DNA from: Pseudomonadota bacterium
GTDB lineage: Bacteria; Pseudomonadota; Alphaproteobacteria; Sphingomonadales; SMXR01
Reading direction: 5' to 3'
DNA: 16,159 bases
NCBI GenBank assembly: GCA_022571175.1
Contig: JACZYI010000018.1
Coordinates: 1-16,159 of the forward strand
Position numbers and translations under genes: made by a program. The notes beneath the pieces are model-generated. The model made no database searches, was not told the origin of the DNA, and saw only the letters and a list, made by a program, of their open reading frames with translations. Of this stretch, positions 8,538 through 14,228 are shown one piece after another (within the stretch, counting starts at the first letter, position 1; each line of letters opens with the position of its first letter).

Positions 8538-8879
8538 ATGAATTCGCAACCGCAGACGATCTTTCGTGCCGTTGCTGATCCCACCCGCAGGGCCATTATT
8601 GATCTGCTTGCTGGTCAGGAACTGACCGCAAATGAAGTGGCGGCAGAATTTTCCATTTCCCGCCCGGCCATATCCAGGCATTTGAGAATTTTGAAGGAGG
8701 GGGGCATTGTTGTGGAGCGTGCTGACGGGCGCAGACGATATAACCGGCTTAATGCTCCCAATCTCAAAATAATTTACGACTGGCTCAAACATTATGAGCG
8801 TTTCTGGGATCAGGCATTAACCACCCTGAAAACCCAAATCGAACAGGACTTGAAATCTGGCAAGGAGACTGAAGCATGA
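8538..8879 (+). CDS. ArsR-family winged-helix transcriptional regulator
   Basis: A 113-aa protein with an ArsR-type winged-helix domain across residues 5-75: FRAVADPTRRAIIDLL opens it, ANEVAAEFSISRPAISRHLRIL is the helix-turn-helix, and VVERADGRRRYNRL is the wing. No cluster of Cys or His metal ligands is visible, so it belongs with the non-metal-sensing regulators that are paired with SRPBCC proteins. A GGAA purine tract 11 bases upstream supports the ATG at 8538. Its stop overlaps the start of the SRPBCC gene by four bases (ATGA at 8876-8879), indicating a tightly coupled operon. It probably represses its own operon through the palindrome at 8506-8517. Confidence 0.92.
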   Translation: MNSQPQTIFRAVADPTRRAIIDLLAGQELTANEVAAEFSISRPAISRHLRILKEGGIVVERADGRRRYNRLNAPNLKIIYDWLKHYERFWDQALTTLKTQIEQDLKSGKETEA

Positions 8880-9217
8880 ACGAAATTCGCAAAACCATAA
8901 TTATCGAAGCGCCGCCCGAAGTGGTCTGGGACTATTTGACCACCAAAGACAAAGTATCCACCTGGTTCAATGATCTTCAGGCTGACATGGTTGAGGGCGA
9001 AGACTGGTGCATGCGGACGGGAACCAGTGAGCCCCGGGGTCGCATGTGGGGCAAAGTTCTGGAGGCAAAGGTGCCCGAGCGGCTGGTCTATAGTTTTGAT
9101 CACCAATGGATGAATCACAATACTCTGGTCACCTGGGAGCTGAAGCCTGTCAGCGAGGGAACGGCACTGACCTTGACCCACCCGGCTTTGAAGGTGCCGA
9201 GAATGCTGAAAAACTAG
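8876..9217 (+). CDS. SRPBCC/AHSA1-domain protein, frameshifted near its C-terminus
   Basis: A 113-aa reading frame with the START-like AHSA1/SRPBCC fold: the opening IRKTIIIEAPPEVVWDYLTTKDKVSTWF, a central RGRMWGKVLEAKVPERLVYSF, and the strand TALTLTHP. In AHSA1-family proteins that strand normally leads into a GF...A...H..GWD.HL..L+E helix. Here the frame instead reads ALKVPRMLKN and stops at 9217, while the expected ending is intact one frame back (9184-9285). A single missing base near 9182-9186 explains this. It is either a sequencing error or a genuine truncating mutation that removes the C-terminal helix lining the ligand cavity. The start overlaps the ArsR stop. The ligand and function are unknown. 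Confidence 0.85.
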   Translation: MNEIRKTIIIEAPPEVVWDYLTTKDKVSTWFNDLQADMVEGEDWCMRTGTSEPRGRMWGKVLEAKVPERLVYSFDHQWMNHNTLVTWELKPVSEGTALTLTHPALKVPRMLKN

Positions 9218-9285
9218 TGAGCGATCACAGCACAGGCTGGGACGATCATCTGGTCCAACTTAGGGAAGTTTGCAAGAATGGCTAG
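9184..9285 (+). other. Displaced C-terminal segment of the SRPBCC protein in the -1 frame
   Basis: Read from 9184, this segment encodes GFEGAENAEKLVSD, then HSTGWDDHLVQLREVCKNG and a TAG at 9283-9285. The GWDDHLVQL portion is the hallmark C-terminal helix of AHSA1-family proteins. Joined to residue 103 of the preceding frame it would give a 136-aa protein, much closer to family length. Its stop sits directly at the ribosome-binding site of the next gene, the spacing expected of the intact operon. Confidence 0.8.
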
Positions 9286-9295
9286 GAGAGAAAAC

Positions 9296-9778
9296 ATGAC
9301 CCAAAAATCATCGCTCAAACCTCCGCTAATTCTGGTTGCTCTTATGGTGGCGGGTTCGCTGATGGCCATCTCTCAGGCACGGGCGGAGGACGTCTGCATT
9401 CAGGAAAAGGAAGCGGTTATAGAGGTTTTGGCCTCCCATCTCAATGCGGTTAAGGCCGGTGACATGGATGGTCTTATGGCGGTTTTTTCACCCACCGCGC
9501 GCATGATTGGTGCGGGTTTGACTATGAGCGGTGATGATATTCGGCAGTCATTTGAAACCGCGCTGGCGGAAGCGGACCTCATGCCCGAAAATTTCGCAGA
9601 CAGGGTAGAAGTCCATGAAGACTGGGCGCTTATCGAAGGGGAGTACCGGGAAATGATTAGGCCTAAAAGCGGTAGTTCTTCCTCCCTCAATCAGGGCCGC
9701 TATCTGCTCTTGCTGGCGTGTGATGGGGAAGGGGCCTGGAAATTTCACCGGGTCATGTGGTGGCAGGATTTAATCTAA
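9296..9778 (+). CDS. Exported NTF2-like (SnoaL/DUF4440-type) protein
   Basis: A 160-aa product with a signal peptide (about residues 1-30, MTQKSS then LILVALMVAGSLMAI, likely cleavage after ARA). A single NTF2-like domain follows: EKEAVIEVLASHLNAVKAGDMDGLMAVFSPTA, a classic opening helix pair, a middle MSGDDIRQSFETAL segment, and strands ending in WKFHRVMWWQDLI. This cone-shaped fold binds small molecules or has enzymatic activity in some relatives; no catalytic assignment can be made here. ATG 9296 is chosen over an in-frame ATG at 9278 because a strong AGGAG (9284-9288) lies seven bases upstream. It is the last gene of the ArsR operon. Its TAA overlaps the fumC stop codon on the other strand (9775-9778). 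Confidence 0.82.
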   Translation: MTQKSSLKPPLILVALMVAGSLMAISQARAEDVCIQEKEAVIEVLASHLNAVKAGDMDGLMAVFSPTARMIGAGLTMSGDDIRQSFETALAEADLMPENFADRVEVHEDWALIEGEYREMIRPKSGSSSSLNQGRYLLLLACDGEGAWKFHRVMWWQDLI

Positions 9779-11175
9779 TCCCTGGGGCCGACCATATTTT
9801 CCGGCCGCACAACCTCATGGAAGCGTTCTGCGGTGATGAGTTTCAATTCCAGCGCTGACTCCAGTAATGTCAGGCCTTTTTTATGAGCATTTTTGGCAAT
9901 TTTGGTGGCATTGTCGTAACCAATCTCGGGTGCCAGTGCCGTCACCAGCATCAGGCTTTTATTCATTAAAGCCTCGATCCGTTCAAGATCCGGCTCAATA
10001 CCCACCACACAGCGGTCCGTAAAACTTCGGGCCGCATCGCCCAGCAGCCGGGCCGACTGAAGAACGTTATGTACAATCACGGGCTTATAGACGTTGAGTT
10101 CCATCTGGCCCTGGGACCCGGCTATGGTCACGGTCATATGATTGCCCATCACTTGGGTCGCCACCATGGTCAGCGCTTCCGCTTGCGTGGGGTTAACCTT
10201 GCCCGGCATAATCGACGAGCCGGGCTCATTTTCCGGCAGCTTCAACTCACCAAATCCACAGCGCGGACCAGAACCCAGCAAACGAATGTCATTGGCAATT
10301 TTCATGCACGAGACCGCCACCACATTCATGGCGCCTGAAGCTTCAACCATGGCATCGTGAGAGGCCAGGGCCTCAAATTTATTGCGGGCTGATACGAATG
10401 ATAATCCGGTAATGCTGGCAACCTCCCCGGCAAAGGCATCGGCAAAGCCACGCCTGCTGTTGAGGCCGGTGCCAACCGCAGTGCCGCCCTGCGCCAGTTC
10501 CAGCAGCGCTGGCAGTACATCTTTCAGGCGCCGAATACCGTTTTCAATCTGCGCCGCATAGCCTGAAAATTCTTGCCCCAGAGTCATGGGCGTAGCGTCC
10601 TGCAAGTGGGTGCGACCGATTTTTATAATATCACCCCAAGCCTCTGACTTGGATTTAAGCGCACCCAGGAGATGCTCCAGTGCCGGGATGAGCCGATTGG
10701 TAATTTCCTCGGCGGTAGCAATATGCATGGCGGTTGGAAACGTGTCATTAGAGGATTGAGACTGGTTTACGTGGTCATTGGGGTGAACCGGCTGTTTGGA
10801 CCCCATGGTGCCGTCCAGCATTTCAATTGCCCGGTTGGCGATGACTTCATTGGCGTTCATATTGGACTGTGTACCCGAACCCGTTTGCCATACAACCAGT
10901 GGAAAATGATCGTCCAGAGCTCCATCGGCCACCTCAGAGGCTGCGGCCACGATGGCTTTGGCTAAATCAGCTTCCAGATCTCCCAAAGCAGAATTTGTTC
11001 TGGCTGCGGCCATCTTGATGATGCCCAGGGCGCGAACCAGCGGGGCTGGCATGGTCTCACAGCCGATCGGAAAATTTACAAGGGACCGTTGGGTTTGCGC
11101 ACCCCAATAACGATCAGCTGGCACTTCAATCTTGCCGAATGAATCCTGCTCGATTCTGGTGGTCTGATCCGACAT
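9775..11175 (-). CDS. fumC: Class II fumarate hydratase (fumarase C)
   Basis: Iron-independent fumarase of the tricarboxylic acid cycle that interconverts fumarate and (S)-malate; a cytoplasmic homotetramer in this family. The 466-aa product has the superfamily signature GSSIMPGKVNP (319-329), including the catalytic-loop serine at 320 or 321. The GRTHLQDATP segment has the active-site His at 190, and the substrate-binding segments TGSGTQSNMNANE (98-110) and SSNDTFPTAMH (141-151) are present. The start at 11175 follows a GAGGGA ribosome-binding site at good spacing; a GTG at 11199 is a weaker alternative. It lies 50 bases downstream of sspB on the same strand and may be co-transcribed. Its stop overlaps that of the convergent NTF2-like gene. 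Confidence 0.97.
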   Translation of the reverse strand: MSDQTTRIEQDSFGKIEVPADRYWGAQTQRSLVNFPIGCETMPAPLVRALGIIKMAAARTNSALGDLEADLAKAIVAAASEVADGALDDHFPLVVWQTGSGTQSNMNANEVIANRAIEMLDGTMGSKQPVHPNDHVNQSQSSNDTFPTAMHIATAEEITNRLIPALEHLLGALKSKSEAWGDIIKIGRTHLQDATPMTLGQEFSGYAAQIENGIRRLKDVLPALLELAQGGTAVGTGLNSRRGFADAFAGEVASITGLSFVSARNKFEALASHDAMVEASGAMNVVAVSCMKIANDIRLLGSGPRCGFGELKLPENEPGSSIMPGKVNPTQAEALTMVATQVMGNHMTVTIAGSQGQMELNVYKPVIVHNVLQSARLLGDAARSFTDRCVVGIEPDLERIEALMNKSLMLVTALAPEIGYDNATKIAKNAHKKGLTLLESALELKLITAERFHEVVRPENMVGPRD

Positions 11176-11225
11176 CTGGTTTCCCTCGTTCCTGTGCACC
11201 GCATCTGTGCTTCGAGGTTATTGAT

Positions 11226-11813
11226 TTAACGCTTTTTCCTGAAGGCGTCGAGGGCTACGACCTTATTTTCCGGGGTATTTTCCGCTTCCTGGTCATCTGG
11301 CTCTGTAGCCGCCGCCTCGAGCGGGTCTTGTTCGGGCTGTGAGGGATCAGTCTCACCGGCGGACTCGTTTTTGATGGTTGCCATTGCCGGGATTGTCGCT
11401 GTTGCCTCGCTAATTTTGCCCCCCGCCTGGCTTTTCTTGCCCTGGTCTTTGTCCATCTGGTCCTGATCAAATTGCAAAGCAAATTCTGCCGCAGGATCGA
11501 CGAATGCAACAACCGATTGATAAGGAATTATAATGGTTTCCGGACGTTGGTTAAACGAAAGTCCCACTTCAAACCGGTCTTCCTCCACCTTCAAACCCCA
11601 AAATTGATGCTGGAGAACAATGGTCATTTCCTCCGGATGTTGGGCTTTCATATCATTGGAAAGGCAGACCCCTTGGTCTTGGGTTTTGAAAGTGATGTAA
11701 AAATGATGGCCCTGTGGCAATCCCGAGCTCGCAACTTTCCCCAATATTGTTCGCATGGCGCCTCTCAGAGCGTCGCTCACAATGGAGTCATAATCGAAGA
11801 ATTGCTCTGTCAT
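11226..11813 (-). CDS. sspB: SspB-family ClpXP adaptor (alpha type)
   Basis: Adaptor that binds ssrA-tagged proteins and delivers them to ClpXP. The 195-aa product begins with the alpha-type SspB fold: FDYDSIVSDALRGAMRTIL, then the substrate-groove strands HHFYITFKTQ, GVCLSN, MTIVLQHQFWGLKV and FEVGLSFNQRPETIIIPYQSVVAFVDP (ending near residue 108). A long, acidic and Gln/Ala/Glu-rich flexible linker follows. The tail ENKVVALDAFRKKR is the ClpX-binding motif. The gene sits about 1 kb downstream of the ssrA gene on the same strand, so the tag-producing RNA and the tag-recognising adaptor are neighbours. The upstream 122-bp gap carries a weak promoter candidate (TTGACG at 11882-11887 on the minus strand). 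Confidence 0.92.
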   Translation of the reverse strand: MTEQFFDYDSIVSDALRGAMRTILGKVASSGLPQGHHFYITFKTQDQGVCLSNDMKAQHPEEMTIVLQHQFWGLKVEEDRFEVGLSFNQRPETIIIPYQSVVAFVDPAAEFALQFDQDQMDKDQGKKSQAGGKISEATATIPAMATIKNESAGETDPSQPEQDPLEAAATEPDDQEAENTPENKVVALDAFRKKR

Positions 11814-11857
11814 ATCCGCACTCAGACTCTTTTGATTGTTTCAATAGAGGCTGAGTT

Positions 11858-11887
11858 CATTAAGGCCAACCAGCAGGCAACCGTCAA
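11858..11887 (-). promoter_or_regulatory. Weak promoter candidate upstream of sspB
   Basis: On the minus strand, TTGACG (11882-11887) is followed after 18 bases by TTAATG (11858-11863). The -35 is good and the -10 is poor. It lies in the 122-base gap between the upstream secreted-protein gene and sspB, where an independent promoter would be expected. Confidence 0.3.
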
Positions 11888-11935
11888 GGTCTGTTGCATT
11901 CGTAATGGTCGACGGCAAGGGTCTTTTTCTGGATA

Positions 11936-12256
11936 TCAAGAAGCGAGTCGGACATTTCCCAGTCTGAGCAGCAACTGGGACAGGTCACGGCGTTGGTCCG
12001 GGGTAAGATTATCTGAATGGGAATTCAGGTAATTCCGCACCAGTCGACCAGCCTCCGAGGGGCATCCGTTATTGGCAAACTGCTGCCAACTCACAGGTCC
12101 CGCACGAAATTCATCAAAATCCAGATTCATCAATCCCACTTCATAGTGAAGGGGAATAACGCAACTCACTCCAGCCAAAGTTCCTTGTGCGGGCATTTGG
12201 GAAAACAGGAGGATGGTTGCGACCAATGGAATGGCTTTCTTTACAAAATTACTCAT
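11936..12256 (-). CDS. Small secreted protein of unknown function, paralogue 1
   Basis: A 106-aa protein, not recognised. It has a signal peptide (basic MSNFVKK, hydrophobic AIPLVATILLF, cleavage expected near residues 25-29) and a mature domain of about 77 residues. Two cysteines (32 and 65) could form a disulfide. The domain aligns without gaps to the product of the adjacent gene at 12338-12640: 29 of 73 positions are identical by hand count, including the pattern GVxCV..L.Y...G...L.FD.F..G..SW..FA..GC and a QR near the C-terminal helix. The ATG at 12256 is preferred over an upstream TTG at 12286 because it begins at the signal peptide. It is transcribed toward sspB, 122 bases away. Likely periplasmic. 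Confidence 0.75.
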   Translation of the reverse strand: MSNFVKKAIPLVATILLFSQMPAQGTLAGVSCVIPLHYEVGLMNLDFDEFRAGPVSWQQFANNGCPSEAGRLVRNYLNSHSDNLTPDQRRDLSQLLLRLGNVRLAS

Positions 12257-12292
12257 GTTTTCAGGATGATGGTCAAAAGTTAACAAAATCTT

Positions 12293-12312
12293 AAAAAACT
12301 CTCAGTTAAGAG
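12293..12312 (-). terminator. Weak terminator-like hairpin after paralogue 2
   Basis: On the minus strand a short CTCT/AGAG stem (12299-12312) is followed by six T residues (12293-12298). The stem is only 4 bp, so termination would be partial at best. Confidence 0.2.
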
Positions 12313-12337
12313 GCTCTCTGGACCACAGTTTTAAAAA

Positions 12338-12640
12338 TCAGTTTTCAAGCGATTGCGCCGCTTGCATTAATTCGTCTCGCTGAATTTCGCTCAGCTCGCC
12401 TTCGTTGGCAGTCAGATAATCCTGGATTAATGCCCGCGCCGCTGTGCCGCAACCTCTGGAGGCAAATACCCGCCAACTTTGATTCCCGGTATGAAACTGG
12501 TCGAAATTCAATTGCAAAATACCAGCCCGATAAAAAAGGGACAAAACGCACTGCACGCCGGGGTCCGTTTCCTGAGCAGGGGAATATGCGCTTAACAGAA
12601 GCGCCACTGAAACCCACCAAAATCTATTCAAACCAACCAT
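12338..12640 (-). CDS. Small secreted protein of unknown function, paralogue 2
   Basis: A 100-aa protein with a signal peptide (MVGLNRFWWVSVALLLSAYSPAQ, cleavage near residues 20-24) and a mature domain paralogous to the downstream neighbour. It shares GVxCV, YxxG, LxFDxF, the SW pair, FAxxGC, YL, and QR. Cysteines 31 and 64 occupy the same alignment positions as in the neighbour. The two genes are tandem with about 80 bases between them, a local duplication. An upstream TTG at 12649 is an alternative start. A promoter candidate lies at 12703-12730. The fold and role are unknown. It is the first protein gene downstream of the ssrA terminator. Confidence 0.72.
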   Translation of the reverse strand: MVGLNRFWWVSVALLLSAYSPAQETDPGVQCVLSLFYRAGILQLNFDQFHTGNQSWRVFASRGCGTAARALIQDYLTANEGELSEIQRDELMQAAQSLEN

Positions 12641-12702
12641 CCTGAACAATTGAGCCAGATGTTTCCAGAGTGCTTAGACCGACCTTCGGGGGAAGGATAG
12701 AC

Positions 12703-12730
12703 AATATATCAGATATGACGAAAAGTTGAA
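12703..12730 (-). promoter_or_regulatory. Probable promoter for the paralogue pair
   Basis: On the minus strand TTCAAC (12725-12730) is separated by 16 bases from TATATT (12703-12708), a good -10. A small CCTTC-CCCC-GAAGG hairpin (12683-12696) lies in the predicted leader. The position, about 65 bases upstream of the start codon, and the location just beyond the ssrA terminator both fit. Confidence 0.45.
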
Positions 12731-12778
12731 CAGGGCATTATGGCACAACTGAAAATCGTCTAAATACGGATCGGAGCC

Positions 12779-12817
12779 AAAAAAATAGCGGAGGGCTTCT
12801 GTTGCCCGGTGCCCTCC
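12779..12817 (-). terminator. Rho-independent terminator / last pseudoknot of ssrA
   Basis: On the minus strand GGAGGGC (12811-12817) pairs perfectly with GCCCTCC (12790-12796) across a 14-base loop. A run of seven T (12779-12785) follows within a few bases. This is the end of the permuted tmRNA transcript, and the hairpin doubles as part of the last structured element of the coding piece. Confidence 0.65.
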
Positions 12818-12869
12818 AAACCGCGGGAATTGCTTCTGTTGCCCGGCGCATCCCAGAGCCGCGCTGAAT
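12795..12869 (-). repeat. Two tandem 37-base repeats forming similar pseudoknot-like elements in tmRNA
   Basis: Two diverged direct repeats (12795-12831 and 12832-12869) share the core GCTTCTGTTGCCCGG on the plus strand, read as CCGGGCAACAGAAGC in the RNA. Each core is flanked by complementary arms (GGAGGGC...GCCCTCC, and GGGATGC...GCAATTCCC with a bulge). They correspond to structured elements downstream of the tag, presumably PK2/PK3-type pseudoknots that arose by local duplication. Confidence 0.7.
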
Positions 12870-12897
12870 AAACCTAACTTAAGGCGTGAGCCCGTTG

Positions 12898-12933
12898 TTA
12901 AGCGGCAACAGCAAATGCCTCGTTATCATTGGC
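12898..12933 (-). other. tmRNA tag reading frame, ANDNEAFAVAA-stop
   Basis: Codons GCC AAT GAT AAC GAG GCA TTT GCT GTT GCC GCT TAA encode an 11-residue tag. The start with an alanine resume codon, the ANDN opening shared by many alphaproteobacterial tags, and the hydrophobic AVAA end needed for ClpX recognition all fit. It has no Shine-Dalgarno or start codon, as expected for trans-translation. Confidence 0.9.
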
Positions 12934-13018
12934 ATTTATGAAATTGACCCGTTAACGGCGGTGTCATGCCGGGCAAAAGATATCGTCATTCAACATGCGT
13001 CGATCCTGTATCGCCCCC

Positions 13019-13073
13019 ATCAAAAACCGCAAAATTATAAGCCAAAGCCCAACCTTCGAGCGTTTGCAGCTTT
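13019..13073 (-). other. Intervening segment removed from pre-tmRNA
   Basis: The 55 bases between the encoded CCA of the acceptor piece and the first base of the coding piece correspond to the loop that joins the two pieces in the precursor and is excised during maturation in permuted tmRNAs. No gene is evident inside. Confidence 0.75.
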
Positions 13074-13161
13074 TGGTGGAGGCGCCGGGTACTGCCCCCG
13101 GGTCCGTCATGCCTATCTACGCATCGTTTATCGCCATAGTCAGCCAAAGCTGACGAGGCCT

Positions 13162-13190
13162 ATATAAGGGAAATCGATGGCTTTTTAAAG
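13162..13190 (-). promoter_or_regulatory. Candidate ssrA promoter
   Basis: TTATAT (13162-13167, minus strand) sits about 7 bases before the first hairpin of the acceptor piece (GTCAGC-TTTG-GCTGAC, 13154-13139), a normal -10 to start distance. The region 17 bases upstream reads CTTTAA, which is not a good -35, so only the -10 is persuasive. Confidence 0.4.
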
Positions 13191-13210
13191 GCATCAGGCA
13201 AAATGGCTTT

Positions 13211-13279
13211 GAAAGTAGACTTTCACAGACGTAATTCTTCAAAGAATCCAGCGGAAAAATCTTCTGAATTTCCGGAAAT
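13211..13279. repeat. Three short inverted repeats between ssrA and the HAD gene
   Basis: GAAAGT-AG-ACTTTC (13211-13224), ATTCTT-CA-AAGAAT (13234-13247) and the perfect palindrome ATTTCCGGAAAT (13268-13279) lie within 69 bases. The last one comes right after the HAD stop and is followed on the minus strand by TTTTT about ten bases later, so it may be a weak terminator. Otherwise the stretch shows no gene. Confidence 0.4.
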
Positions 13280-13281
13280 CT

Positions 13282-14010
13282 CTATTCGGTGGCTTCCGCT
13301 TCGATCGCGTCAACCAATTCCTGCATGCTGCCAAAGGTATAATCCGGGCTGGTATCACCTTTGGGCTGCCGGGTGGCTCCGCCCATGCTGGCGTGGCGGC
13401 GATCAATCCAGCAAGTGGAAAGATCCAGTTCTTTGGCGGGTTCGTGATCATGATAAAGCGACTGTGCCACATGCAGAATGCGGTGCTGCGGTATATTCCA
13501 GTCCATCCGCAAATGCTGGATCAGATAATGAAAATTTTGTGGGTCGGGTTTGTAGGAGCCGATGTCGGCGGCGGTATAAACCGCATCGAAGTCTACCCCC
13601 AACCGGCGATTGCTGTGTAAAAAGCTCGACCGGTCAATGTTAGAGAGAATGAAAAGCTTGTAGCGTTCAGAAAGTTTTTGAAGCGAGGATTTTGAATCCG
13701 GAAAGGCAGGCCAGTGACGAATAGAGGCCCCGAAGCTGCGCTGATCTTCAAGGGTAGACGGGATGGAGAATCGCCCCCCTATGGCTTCATGAACATGCTC
13801 CAGAATTTTTGGATAAAGCAGGGTGGGGTTGTCAATCTCGGCCTTCGATTCCTCATCGGCAAAGACCTGCAAAACGGCTTCCTTGCCCGGGTCGGCGCCG
13901 TGCTGTTCCAGCCAGGGGCGCAGTGCCTCCAGAATGCCGGCTTCCCAATCAATGAGCGTGCCATAGCAGTCAAAAGACAAGGCTTGGAAATCACGGAGCT
14001 TCATGGCCAT
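13282..14010 (-). CDS. Type II haloacid dehalogenase-like hydrolase
   Basis: A 242-aa cytoplasmic HAD-superfamily protein close to the (S)-2-haloacid dehalogenase (type II) group. HAD motif I is FDCYGTLIDWE with the nucleophile Asp14. Motif II is ILSNID (121-126, Ser123). Lys154 sits in GSYKPDPQNF. The last motif is HVAQSLYHDHEPA with Ser184 and Asp188. A helical cap of about 90 residues is inserted after motif I. These match the Asp-Ser-Lys-Asp set of the family, so the enzyme is probably active; its natural substrate (haloacid or phosphate ester) is not determined by sequence. ATG 14010 has a GGGT six bases upstream; an ATG two codons later is possible. It is divergent from thyA and lies upstream of ssrA on the same strand. 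Confidence 0.88.
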   Translation of the reverse strand: MAMKLRDFQALSFDCYGTLIDWEAGILEALRPWLEQHGADPGKEAVLQVFADEESKAEIDNPTLLYPKILEHVHEAIGGRFSIPSTLEDQRSFGASIRHWPAFPDSKSSLQKLSERYKLFILSNIDRSSFLHSNRRLGVDFDAVYTAADIGSYKPDPQNFHYLIQHLRMDWNIPQHRILHVAQSLYHDHEPAKELDLSTCWIDRRHASMGGATRQPKGDTSPDYTFGSMQELVDAIEAEATE

Positions 14011-14063
14011 ATTTTACCCGTTTCTTGAGTTGGGCCGATGGAAATTCGTCATAAAATCAAATC

Positions 14064-14092
14064 TTTACACCTGTTTCCCGAAGTACTTTATC
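14064..14092 (+). promoter_or_regulatory. Weak thyA promoter candidate
   Basis: TTTACA (14064-14069), a good -35, is followed after 17 bases by TTTATC (14087-14092), a poor -10. It lies about 137 bases upstream of the thyA start, inside the 218-base divergent region between the HAD gene and thyA. No other structure was seen there. Confidence 0.28.
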
Positions 14093-14228
14093 AGCTTTGG
14101 CGCTCAAAAGCGACAGGAACAGCTACACTTTTTGGCTGAGGGACCGCGGGAAAAAGCCTCTCGACTGGTGGCGCGGTTGTCTTTATCTTGCAGCATCTGG
14201 AATGAGTGAGCCGGGGACTGAAGAGATC

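Larger units (their letters stand above)
12786..13155 (-). ncRNA. ssrA: Circularly permuted two-piece tmRNA (alphaproteobacterial ssrA)
   Basis: tmRNA rescues stalled ribosomes and adds a degradation tag. In the permuted gene the acceptor piece (about 13155-13074) is transcribed first and ends in an encoded CCA. A 55-base intervening segment (13073-13019) follows, then the coding piece (13018 to about 12786). Evidence: the acceptor strand CGCCTCC (13078-13084) pairs with GGGGGCG (13012-13018) over 7 bp, and the third pair is G-U, the alanine identity element. ACCA follows the 3' strand. A 5-bp CCGGG/CCCGG T-stem precedes it. The coding piece continues GATACAGGATCGACGC, like the conserved tmRNA 5' end. 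A tag frame lies at 12898-12933. The -10-like TTATAT at 13162-13167 and a T-run at 12779-12785 bound the transcript. The ends are approximate. Confidence 0.92.

Noticed and set aside
9278..9295. An upstream ATG for the NTF2-like gene
   Set aside because: The ATG at 9296 has a strong AGGAG at proper spacing and starts at the signal peptide; the upstream ATG lies before that site.
12795..12869. The paired direct repeats read as a minimal CRISPR array
   Set aside because: Only two diverged, immediately adjacent units with no unique spacers, and they fold as parts of tmRNA.
12886..13167. A plus-strand open frame of 93 codons
   Set aside because: It overlaps the structured tmRNA gene on the other strand and has no domain or ribosome-binding site.
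13203..13643. Plus-strand open frame of 146 codons opposite the HAD gene
   Set aside because: Low-complexity composition without any domain, antisense to a gene with complete catalytic motifs.
14097..14228. A 44-residue N-terminal extension of ThyA
   Set aside because: The conserved protein starts exactly at the ATG at 14229 with a suitable ribosome-binding site, giving the canonical 264 residues; the upstream part has no family similarity.
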